A DNA stretch of 64,000 nucleotides, taken from the NCBI GenBank assembly GCA_038210245.1, contig JBBQWW010000009.1, forward strand, positions 1-64,000, in the 5' to 3' direction. The stretch comes from Bog-756 sp038210245 (GTDB lineage: Bacteria; Actinomycetota; Acidimicrobiia; Acidimicrobiales; RAAP-2). The notes beneath the pieces were generated by a model. It saw only the letters and a program-made list of their open reading frames with translations. It was not told the DNA's origin and made no database searches. This document shows, piece after piece, positions 57,151-64,000 of the stretch (its first letter is position 1; each line of letters starts with the position of its first letter). The translations under genes were made by a program, and so were the position numbers.

Positions 57151-58509
57151 GTGGCCCAATCCGCCGGGCCGCCCACCTCGGCCGACGTGCTGGCTCTGGC
57201 CGACCGCCTCTGGAACGGTGAGGTCAGCACCGCCGACGTCCACCCTTTGCGCCCCGCCGCGGGTATGGCCGAGGTGGCCGACGGCGTGGGGTTCGTCCCG
57301 TCCTTCGCCAACGTCTCGGCGGTGAGCACCGACGACGGGCTCGTGCTGGTGGACACCGGGAGTGCGTTGATGGCCGCCGACATCCACACCACACTCCGCC
57401 GCTGGAACCCCGGTCGCCTGCACACGGCCATCTACTCCCACGGTCACATCGACCACGTGTTCGGTGTTCCGGTGTGGGCGGCGGAGTCGGCGGTGCAGGG
57501 CTGGCCCGACCCGGTGGTGGTGGCCCACGAGGACCTTCCTGCCCGCTTCGACCGGTACATCAGGACCGCCGGCTACAACGGCATCATCAACCGGCGGCAG
57601 TTCAACATCGACTCCCTCCAGTGGCCCACCGAGTACCGCTATCCGGACCGTACCTACCGGGACCACCTCGACCTCGACATCGGCGGCACACGGGCCGAAC
57701 TCCATCACGCCAAGGGGGAGACGGACGACCACACCTGGACGTGGTTCCCCGAGTCGAAGGTGCTGTGCTGCGGCGACCTGTTCATCTGGGCGTCGCCCAA
57801 CGCCGGGAACCCCCAGAAGGTCCAGCGCTATCCCCTGGAGTGGGCCGATGCCCTCCGCCAGATGCTGGCCCTCTACGACGGCCCGGCTGGTGCCGCCGCC
57901 GGTCCCGAGGTGCTCCTGCCCGGACACGGCTTTCCCGTGGTGGGGCGGGATCGTGTCACCCAGGTGCTCACCGACACGGCCGATCTCCTCGAGTCCCTGG
58001 TGAACCAGACCCTGGCCCTCATGAACGGCGGAGCCAGGCTGGACGAGGTCATCCACACGGTGACCCCGCCAGCCCACCTGATGGAGCGCCCCTATCTGCA
58101 GCCGGTCTACGACGAGCCCGAGTTCGTGGTCCGCACCGTGTGGCGGCTCTACGGCGGATGGTGGGACGGCAATCCGGCCACCCTCAAGCCGGCCCCGGAG
58201 CGGGCCCTGGCCCTCGAACTGGCCGAACTGGCCGGGGGGGCAGGCGCCCTGGCCGACCGGGCGCTGGCGCTGCTAGGCCGCGGCGACCCCGGATCTGCCC
58301 CCGAGACCGCCACGGAGACCGCCCTCCGGCTGGCTGGACACCTGGCCGAGCTGGCCTGGCTGGCCGCTCCCGACGATCCGGGGGTACAGGAGGTACGGCG
58401 CACCGTGTTCACCCAACGGGCCGACGCGGCGTCGTCCACCATGGCCAACGGGGTGTTCTCGTGGGCCGCACGGGAGTCCGGGGAGGGGCGGTCCCGGCCC
58501 GCCGGCTGA
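57151..58509 (+). CDS. Metallo-beta-lactamase-fold alkyl sulfatase-like hydrolase
   Basis: 452 aa, GTG start 3 nt after the previous stop. Zinc motif H97-G-H99-I-D101-H102, then KGETDDHTWTWFPE (the glutamate ligands of SdsA1-type enzymes) and GDLFIWASPNAGNPQK, and PGHGFPVVG for the last histidine. The C-terminal ~170 residues match the dimerisation domain of alkyl sulfatases (YGGWWDGNPATLKP). No signal peptide, unlike SdsA1. It may hydrolyse sulfate or phosphate esters of hydrophobic alcohols. Confidence 0.85.
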   Translation: MAQSAGPPTSADVLALADRLWNGEVSTADVHPLRPAAGMAEVADGVGFVPSFANVSAVSTDDGLVLVDTGSALMAADIHTTLRRWNPGRLHTAIYSHGHIDHVFGVPVWAAESAVQGWPDPVVVAHEDLPARFDRYIRTAGYNGIINRRQFNIDSLQWPTEYRYPDRTYRDHLDLDIGGTRAELHHAKGETDDHTWTWFPESKVLCCGDLFIWASPNAGNPQKVQRYPLEWADALRQMLALYDGPAGAAAGPEVLLPGHGFPVVGRDRVTQVLTDTADLLESLVNQTLALMNGGARLDEVIHTVTPPAHLMERPYLQPVYDEPEFVVRTVWRLYGGWWDGNPATLKPAPERALALELAELAGGAGALADRALALLGRGDPGSAPETATETALRLAGHLAELAWLAAPDDPGVQEVRRTVFTQRADAASSTMANGVFSWAARESGEGRSRPAG

Positions 58510-58608
58510 ACGCCGGGCCCGGGTGGTCGTGGCCACCCTTCTGAACTGGGAGTTCGTGGCGCCCGAAACAAGTCGGATCTGAACTTCTACTTCCGGCTCC
58601 GTGCCCAC

Positions 58609-58614
58609 TAGTGT
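58609..58614 (+). promoter_or_regulatory. -10 element of a leaderless promoter (ctaC)
   Basis: TAGTGT with 7 nt to GTG 58622; no Shine-Dalgarno. This spacing decides GTG 58622 as the ctaC start over the GTG at 58601, which is upstream of the -10. Confidence 0.5.
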
Positions 58615-58621
58615 CATCGCC

Positions 58622-59593
58622 GTGAACGCATTCACAACCCGGTCCCGACGTCCCGCACAGGGAGACCACCCGCCCGTGCCCACCACCGGATCCGGGAGCA
58701 CCGGCCCGACCCCCAGGCGACACTGGGGCCACTGGGCCGCCGGCCTGGCCGTGGCCGCTCCCCTCGTCCTCGGCGGCTGTGACTTCTACCCCACCTACGG
58801 CGCCAGCCGGGGCGTGACCAAGCAGGGCCAGGACACCTTCAAGCTCTACTCGGGGATGATGACCATAGGCGTCATCGTGGGCGGCCTGGTCTGCCTCCTG
58901 ATCCTCTGGACCATCTTCCGGTACCGGAGGCGCTCCGACGAGATGCCCCGTCAATTCAACGAGAGCATCCCCCTCGAGGTCATCTACACGATGGTACCGA
59001 TCCTGATCGTGGCCGTCCTCTTCCTGTTCACCGTGCTCACGGAGAACAACGTCGACGCCACGGTGTCACCGAGCGCCAGGTTTACCTCGACCGGGACCCC
59101 GGTGGTGCAGGTCCGGGTGACCGCCTTCCAGTGGGGCTGGCGCTTCGACTATCCCGGACTCAATGTCGGCGTGGCCGGCGAGACCACCAACGGCCCCAAC
59201 AACCACGGACCCCAGATGGTGGTGCCGGTCGGCCAGACCGTGCAGATCACCCTGGTGTCCGAAGATGTCATCCACGGCTTCTACCTGCGGGACTTCAACT
59301 TCAGCCGGTACGCCCTGCCCGGGGTGACCAACTACTTTGACTTCAATGTGCTCCACGCCGGCACCTACGACGGGCAGTGCACCCAGATCTGCGGGCTCTA
59401 CCACTCCGAGATGCTGTTCAGCGTGCGGGCGGTGAGCCCGTTGGCCTTCCACGCCTGGGCCAGCGCCCAGGTAGCGTCGGGCCACACCCTGCAGCGGAGC
59501 GGCACGTCGGCTTCCAACATCCCGCCCAGGGACACCACCGTCTACCCCTCTGATGCACTTCCCTCGCCCTCCTCGGCCAAAGGATCCGCATGA
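58622..59593 (+). CDS. ctaC: Cytochrome c oxidase subunit II
   Basis: 323 aa from GTG 58622. Lipoprotein signal with lipobox VLGGC (C53), two transmembrane helices (about 78-100 and 117-139), then the cupredoxin domain. The dinuclear CuA site is C253-x3-C257-x3-H261-x2-M264 within CTQICGLYHSEM, with an upstream His in VIHGFYLRDF. Takes electrons from cytochrome c and feeds subunit I. First gene of ctaC-ctaD-ctaF; the stop overlaps ctaD (ATGA). Confidence 0.93.
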   Translation: MNAFTTRSRRPAQGDHPPVPTTGSGSTGPTPRRHWGHWAAGLAVAAPLVLGGCDFYPTYGASRGVTKQGQDTFKLYSGMMTIGVIVGGLVCLLILWTIFRYRRRSDEMPRQFNESIPLEVIYTMVPILIVAVLFLFTVLTENNVDATVSPSARFTSTGTPVVQVRVTAFQWGWRFDYPGLNVGVAGETTNGPNNHGPQMVVPVGQTVQITLVSEDVIHGFYLRDFNFSRYALPGVTNYFDFNVLHAGTYDGQCTQICGLYHSEMLFSVRAVSPLAFHAWASAQVASGHTLQRSGTSASNIPPRDTTVYPSDALPSPSSAKGSA

Positions 59594-61359
59594 CCACCAC
59601 CATCGAGCCACCTGACCTGGTCACCCCCGAAGAGCCCAGAGGCCCCGACGGTCACACCCCGGGCCTCGACCACGAGCACGGGGACCACGACCACCACCAG
59701 GGCCCGACCGGACTGCTCAACTGGCTGACCTCCACCGACCACAAAGTGATCGGCAAGAGCTACATGATCACCTCGCTGGTGATCTTCTTCATCGCCGGCA
59801 TCATGGCCCTGGTCCTCCGGACCCAGCTGGCCGATCCCACCTCGTCACTGGTCTCGTTCCAGACCTACAACGAGCTGTTCACCATGCACGGCAGCCTGAT
59901 GCTCTACCTGTTCGCCGGACCGTTCGCTTTCGGTGGCCTGGCCAACTTCATCGTGCCGCTCCAGGTGGGCGCCCCCGACATGGCCTTCCCCCGCCTCAAC
60001 GCCCTCTCCTACTGGCTGTACCTGAGCGGGTCCATCGTGATGCTGTCGGGCTTTCTGGTGGCCGGCGGAGCGGCCAGCTACGGATGGGTGGCCTACGCAC
60101 CACTGTCCAACGCCATCAACTCCCCGGGCGCCGGCGCCGACCTGTGGCTGATGGCCCTGGGCCTCACCGGGTTCTCGGCCATCTTCACCGGGGTGAATCT
60201 GGCCGCCACCATCTTCTACCTAAGGGCCCCGGGCATGACCATGTTCCGGGTGCCCATCTTCTCGTGGAACATGCTGGTGACCGGCATCCTGATCCTCATC
60301 GCCTTCCCCGTGCTGTTCGGAGCGGTGGTCATGCTGTTCTGCGACCGCCACTTCGGCACCCATATCTTCACCGTGCAGGGCGGCGGGGTGCCCGTACTGT
60401 GGCAGCACCTGTTCTGGTTCTTCGGGCACCCGGAGGTGTACATCCTGGCCCTGCCCTTCTTCGGCATAGTCACCGACATCATCCCGGTGTTCTCCCGCAA
60501 GCCCCTGTTCGGCTACAAGGGCATGGTCTTCGCCACCATGTCCATCGCCGCTCTGTCCACCGGGGTGTGGGCTCACCATATGTTCACTACGGGCGTGGTG
60601 CTGCTGCCCTTCTTCTCCCTGCTCTCCTACCTGATCGCTGTGCCCACCGGCATCAAGTTCTTCAACTGGATCGGGACGATGTGGGGCGGCCAGCTGAGCT
60701 TCCAGACCCCGATGCTCTTCTCCATCGGCTTTCTTTTCGCCTTCCTGATGGGTGGCGTGACCGGGGTGCTCCTGGCTTCGCCGCCGGTGGACTTCATGAC
60801 CCATGACACCTACTACGTGGTGGCCCACTTCCACCAGGTGCTCATCGGCACCACGGTGTTCGGCGGGTTTGCCGGGTTCTACTTCTGGTATCCGAAGATG
60901 TTCGGCCGCATGCTCAACGAACGACTGGGCAAACTTCACTTCTGGGGTCTGTTCATCGGATTCTGGGTGACCTTCATGCCCCAGTACCTGGTGGGCCTGT
61001 ACGGGATGCCCCGCCGGGTGGCCGACTACCTGCCCTCCAACGGATGGACCACCCTCAACGTGATCTCGACGGTGGGGGCTTTCATCATCGCGGTCTCGTT
61101 CCTCTTCTTCCTGGCCAACCTGTGGATCTCGTGGCGCAAGCCGATCCCGGCCGGGGACAATCCGTGGGACGGCCACGCCCTGGAGTGGTTCACCTCGTCA
61201 CCGCCGCCGCACCACAACTACACCCACCTTCCCCCCATCCGGTCGGAACGGCCGACGTGGGACGCCAACCACCCTGAGCACCGCACCATCCACCGGCCGC
61301 CGAAGCACCGCCCGGCCGCCCCGGCGGACGAGGCCGAGACCGTGGGAGCCAGCTCGTGA
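59590..61359 (+). CDS. ctaD: Cytochrome c oxidase subunit I
   Basis: 589 aa, about 12 helices. Heme ligands and CuB: FTMHGSLMLY (heme a His), HPEVYILALPFFG (CuB His and the cross-linked Tyr), WAHHMFTTG (CuB His pair) and YYVVAHFHQVLIG (heme His pair). K-channel and D-channel segments look normal (NFIVPLQVGAPDMAFPRLN). Unusual point: the cytoplasmic N-terminus has a His/Asp-rich stretch (LDHEHGDHDHHQ). Proton-pumping terminal oxidase of actinobacterial aa3 type. Confidence 0.96.
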   Translation: MTTTIEPPDLVTPEEPRGPDGHTPGLDHEHGDHDHHQGPTGLLNWLTSTDHKVIGKSYMITSLVIFFIAGIMALVLRTQLADPTSSLVSFQTYNELFTMHGSLMLYLFAGPFAFGGLANFIVPLQVGAPDMAFPRLNALSYWLYLSGSIVMLSGFLVAGGAASYGWVAYAPLSNAINSPGAGADLWLMALGLTGFSAIFTGVNLAATIFYLRAPGMTMFRVPIFSWNMLVTGILILIAFPVLFGAVVMLFCDRHFGTHIFTVQGGGVPVLWQHLFWFFGHPEVYILALPFFGIVTDIIPVFSRKPLFGYKGMVFATMSIAALSTGVWAHHMFTTGVVLLPFFSLLSYLIAVPTGIKFFNWIGTMWGGQLSFQTPMLFSIGFLFAFLMGGVTGVLLASPPVDFMTHDTYYVVAHFHQVLIGTTVFGGFAGFYFWYPKMFGRMLNERLGKLHFWGLFIGFWVTFMPQYLVGLYGMPRRVADYLPSNGWTTLNVISTVGAFIIAVSFLFFLANLWISWRKPIPAGDNPWDGHALEWFTSSPPPHHNYTHLPPIRSERPTWDANHPEHRTIHRPPKHRPAAPADEAETVGASS

Positions 61360-61748
61360 GGGTCGACGGGTGGTTCCTGGCCGCCATCGGCGTGTTCTTC
61401 GGCGTCATCGGGATCGTCTACTGGTTCACCAGCTACGAGGATGCCGGCTTCCTGATGCTGATGGGCGCAATGCTGCTGGGCATCCTCCCCGGCTCGTACT
61501 ACCTGTGGTGGTCGTTCAAGATGAAGCCGCAGCCCGACGACGACCCCAACGCCGAGATGTCCGAGGGGGCGGGAACCATCGACTCCTTCCCGGGCTCCAG
61601 CATCTGGCCGTTCGTCCTGGGCATGGGGGCCATGTTCACCGTGCTGACCTTCGTGTTCGGTCTCTGGCTGGCCCCGATCGGCGGTGCCCTGATCCTGTCG
61701 GCGGCCATCGGGGGCACCATGGAGAGCCGTCGCGGCGGGGCCGTCTGA
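61356..61748 (+). CDS. ctaF: Cytochrome c oxidase subunit IV (CtaF)
   Basis: 130 aa, GTG start overlapping ctaD by 4 nt. Four hydrophobic helices with a cytoplasmic loop (KMKPQPDDDPNAEMSEGAG) between the second and third; this is the actinobacterial CtaF pattern. Subunit III (ctaE) and the qcr genes are not adjacent. Confidence 0.85.
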   Translation: MRVDGWFLAAIGVFFGVIGIVYWFTSYEDAGFLMLMGAMLLGILPGSYYLWWSFKMKPQPDDDPNAEMSEGAGTIDSFPGSSIWPFVLGMGAMFTVLTFVFGLWLAPIGGALILSAAIGGTMESRRGGAV

Positions 61749-61761
61749 ACGGTCCTCCCCG

Positions 61762-61782
61762 GTCGGCCCGTTGGGCCGGCCT
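61762..61782. terminator. Strong hairpin between converging ctaF and degV
   Basis: A 9-bp stem (GGTCGGCCC with GGGCCGGCC, one G-T wobble) around a GTT loop, 13 nt after the ctaF stop and about 60 nt before the DegV stop. No T tract, so termination would be of the actinobacterial T-less type. Confidence 0.5.
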
Positions 61783-61840
61783 GAGCCCCATTCCGGCCCC
61801 CCCGGCCGACCTCGGGGCTGACCGGAGCCTGGCTACGGGG

Positions 61841-62683
61841 CTAGCCGGCGTCGACCCACGTCACCCCGATGATCCCAGCCCCACCGTGGGAGCCGATGAC
61901 CGCACCCAGCTCCCCGACCCGGATGGCGGTACGGGGAAAGCGGGAGGCGATCAGGCCGAGGAACTGATCGAGATCGGACGCTCCCCCGTGCATCACGGCC
62001 ACCAGCTCGATGTCGCCGGCCCCGAGGAGGCGTTCGGCCAAGAGCTGGAGGACCTTGGTCCGGGTCCGGGCCCGACCGGCCTCGGACACCACTCCCCCGG
62101 TGACGTCGATGAGGGGCTTGATGGACAGTACCGACGCCATCAGGGCCTTGGCCCCGCCGATCCGGCCACCCTTCTTCAGGTTCTCCAACGTGTTGAGGGC
62201 AGCCAGGACGTGGGTCCGGTCCACCAGCCGGTGGACCCGGTCGAGCACGGCATCCACATCGGCGCCGTCCCGGGCCCGTCGGGCCGCCTCCAACACCATG
62301 GTGCCCAACCCGCTCGAGACCGACTTGCTGTCGACCACGTGCACCGGCACCCGGCCGTCGAAGCCGGCCGCCGCCGTGAGCGCCGACTGGGCGGTGTTGG
62401 ACAGGTCGCCGGAGATGGTGACGCACACCACCGCCTCGGCACCGGCCTCCTCGGCCCTCCGGAAGGCCCCGGCGAAGGCCCCGGGCGACGGGCAGGCCGT
62501 CTGGGGCAGCTCCTCCTCGGTGGCCATCCGGGCGTAGAACTCCTCGACGCTCAGATTCTTCCGGTCGGTGAACTCCTCGTCCCCGAACCGGATGGTGAGG
62601 GGCACGATCTCGACGTCGTAGGGCTCGATCTCGTCGGCGACCAGGTCACTCGAGCTGTCGGTCACTAGGAAGACGCCAGGCAT
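61841..62683 (-). CDS. DegV-family fatty-acid-binding protein
   Basis: 280 aa. FLVTDSSSDL at the N-terminus (S-S-x-D motif), PQTACPSPGAF for the lipid site, SGDLSNTAQSA, DSKSVSSGLGTMV and ENLKKGGRIGGA. DegV/FakB proteins bind a fatty acid and, where FakA kinase is present, present it for phosphorylation. No FakA is seen here. Convergent with ctaF. Confidence 0.88.
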   Translation of the reverse strand: MPGVFLVTDSSSDLVADEIEPYDVEIVPLTIRFGDEEFTDRKNLSVEEFYARMATEEELPQTACPSPGAFAGAFRRAEEAGAEAVVCVTISGDLSNTAQSALTAAAGFDGRVPVHVVDSKSVSSGLGTMVLEAARRARDGADVDAVLDRVHRLVDRTHVLAALNTLENLKKGGRIGGAKALMASVLSIKPLIDVTGGVVSEAGRARTRTKVLQLLAERLLGAGDIELVAVMHGGASDLDQFLGLIASRFPRTAIRVGELGAVIGSHGGAGIIGVTWVDAG

Positions 62684-62831
62684 GAGTAGATGCTCCTCGC
62701 ACGTAGAGGCCCGGGGAGCTCCGCCCCTGGGTTCGGACCCACAAAATCTGACACCGCTGGAGCGTCCACGCCAATCGGACGGCCGGAGGCGATTGACCCT
62801 ACCGCAGGGCCTCCCCTACAGTCTTCCCCTG

Positions 62832-62882
62832 ATGAAGGGGTACGGGGTCCGCGGTCTCACCCCGTTCTCCCCCTGCCCCTGA
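62832..62882 (+). other. Short upstream ORF (16 codons)
   Basis: ATG 62832 opens a 16-residue frame (MKGYGVRGLTPFSPCP) that stops at 62880-62882, 4 nt before the GTG of the membrane protein gene. TACAGT at 62817-62822 is 9 nt upstream of the ATG. It may be a leader peptide coupling translation to the downstream gene, or chance. Confidence 0.3.
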
Positions 62883-62886
62883 TTCC

Positions 62887-64000
62887 GTGTCGATCGTCGA
62901 CCAGGCTCCGGCCACCGCTCCCGAGGTGCCCCGACGGGACCAGCCGGCCCACCGAGCCGATCGCCGCCGGCGGTGGCCCGCCGTGGCCGCAGCCGTGGCC
63001 GTCACCCTGGTGGCCCTGGCTCCCATCATCTGCGTCCTGCTCCAGCGATGGGGCCGCGTCTACATACCCGTCGGCGACCAGGCCATCTTGGACCTCCGGG
63101 TGCGGGACGTCTGGACCTTCTCGTCCGACACCCCCCTGACCGGGCCCTACAGCCGGTTCGGATGGAACCACCCCGGACCCACCATGTACTACCTGGTGGC
63201 CCTGTTCTCGGGGGTGGCCGGCCAACCGGCCTGGGCGTCCCTCGTCGGCAACGTGCTGCTGCAGGGCGTGGCCGTGGTGTGGACCGCCCGGCTGTCGTGG
63301 AAGTCGGGGGGGCTCCGGTGGATGATCCCCTGGCTGGCCGTCATCACCCTGTCCTACTGGGCCACCGGGCCGTGGATCTTCCAGCAGCTGTGGAACCCCT
63401 ACCTACCCTTCCCGTTCTTCACCCTCCTCCTCCTGCAGGCCTGGGTGGTGGGCTCGGGGGACGGGAGGCGACTGGTGGGCATGGCCTTCGTCGGATCGTT
63501 CCTGGTCCAGACCCACGTGGGCTACGCCCTGCCGGTGGTGGCCGTCACCCTGTGGGCCGTGGCCCGGCTGCTGGTGGCCGAGCACCGGTCCGATCGGAGC
63601 GCCCGACGCTGGTCGCTGTGGTGGCCGCCCCTGCTGGTCCTGGCCGGGCTGTGGTTCGTCCCCCTGGTGGTCGACACCGTCCGGCACTGGCCGGGCAACA
63701 CCGTCCGGCTCGTCCAGTTCTACCTCGGTCTGGGCCCCGACCCGCACCTCCCCTACCTGGGCCTCCACCACGCCCTCGGCTATCTGGGCACCGAGTTCCG
63801 CTGGCGGCCCCCGTGGCTCGGCGGGCCCGATCCCGTGGACCGGTTCAGCGCCCTGACCTCGCCCTCGTCCCTGGCCTGGCTGGCGGTCCCGGTGGTCCTC
63901 ATCGGAGCCAGTTGGGGGCTGGCCCGCTGGCGGCGCCGTCCCGAGCTGACCGCCCTGGCCGAGCTGCTGGCCGTGGCCGTGGTGGCCGGGGCGCTGACCT
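62887..64000 (+). CDS. Polytopic membrane protein, GT-C-like (partial, cut by window end)
   Basis: At least 371 residues, from GTG 62887 (the first start after an in-frame stop at 62833); no stop before the window end. A basic N-terminus, a transmembrane helix at about 34-55, then an extracytoplasmic loop with DVWTFSSDTPLTGPYSRFGW and NHPGPTMYYLVALFSG, followed by at least six more helices. The D-x-R-V-R-D and Y-S-R-F-G-W-N-H-P-G-P motif in the first loop is typical of a family of large actinobacterial membrane proteins resembling GT-C glycosyltransferases. Possible cell-envelope sugar transfer; the rest lies outside the window. Confidence 0.65.
   Translation, partial: MSIVDQAPATAPEVPRRDQPAHRADRRRRWPAVAAAVAVTLVALAPIICVLLQRWGRVYIPVGDQAILDLRVRDVWTFSSDTPLTGPYSRFGWNHPGPTMYYLVALFSGVAGQPAWASLVGNVLLQGVAVVWTARLSWKSGGLRWMIPWLAVITLSYWATGPWIFQQLWNPYLPFPFFTLLLLQAWVVGSGDGRRLVGMAFVGSFLVQTHVGYALPVVAVTLWAVARLLVAEHRSDRSARRWSLWWPPLLVLAGLWFVPLVVDTVRHWPGNTVRLVQFYLGLGPDPHLPYLGLHHALGYLGTEFRWRPPWLGGPDPVDRFSALTSPSSLAWLAVPVVLIGASWGLARWRRRPELTALAELLAVAVVAGALT

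Overview
The window is high-GC actinobacterial DNA, densely coded on both strands. The best guess is a member of Acidimicrobiia or a related deep Actinomycetota lineage, possibly a marine or freshwater metagenome-derived genome. The reasons are: CoA-dependent steroid and fatty-acid catabolism genes of mycobacterial type; an actinobacterial CtaC-CtaD-CtaF oxidase; an Lsr2-type DNA-binding domain; many starts that look leaderless, with a TANNNT hexamer 5-7 nt before ATG/GTG; and secreted proteins built of about 42-residue W-V-A-x-D-G-G repeats, which I associate with this group. The taxonomic placement is inference.

Layout. 1-2.8 kb: a small accessory patch (ERCC4 nuclease fused to an Lsr2-like domain, and an AbiEii-like nucleotidyltransferase with a small partner) next to a tRNA-Ala. 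2.9-8 kb: GH18 protein, PIN-TRAM membrane protein, and the first repeat protein. 8-11 kb: three-gene proton-translocating transhydrogenase operon. 11-23 kb: EAL protein, SDR, the echA20-ipdA-ipdB-ipdC cluster for late steroid C/D-ring degradation, a P450, an orphan ketoacyl synthase, and a large PAS-GGDEF-EAL protein. 23-36 kb: thiolase and two tandem acyl-CoA dehydrogenase pairs, a CHAP repeat protein, SGNH hydrolase, SDR, amidohydrolase and LLM flavin oxidoreductase. 36-45 kb: MscS channel, N-acyl-D-amino-acid-deacylase-like amidohydrolase, aldehyde dehydrogenase, CAP-domain repeat protein, cyclase-family hydrolase and two divergent TetR regulators, one KstR-like. 45-58 kb: ABC exporter, sphingosine-1-phosphate-lyase-like enzyme, DHA2 exporter, a small CxxxCxxC protein, a second nitronate-monooxygenase-like protein, GH1 glycosidase, thiolase-like protein, enoyl-CoA hydratase, TatA and an alkylsulfatase-like protein. 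58-64 kb: cytochrome c oxidase genes, DegV, and the start of a polytopic membrane protein cut by the window end.

The most interesting signal is regulatory. Five copies of a 15-bp palindrome (CTGACG-N3-YGTCAG and close variants) sit only in promoter regions: between SDR and echA20, between thiolase and acyl-CoA dehydrogenase, before the amidohydrolase/ACAD/LLM operon, before the deacylase-like gene, and before the aldehyde dehydrogenase. Each copy lies on or beside a plausible -10/-35, and only two spacing geometries occur. This predicts one repressor, probably TetR-type, tying together about a dozen catabolic genes spread over 27 kb. A second theme is the shared repeat domain in three secreted proteins whose other domains differ (IPT/TIG, CHAP, CAP), which suggests a common cell-surface module.
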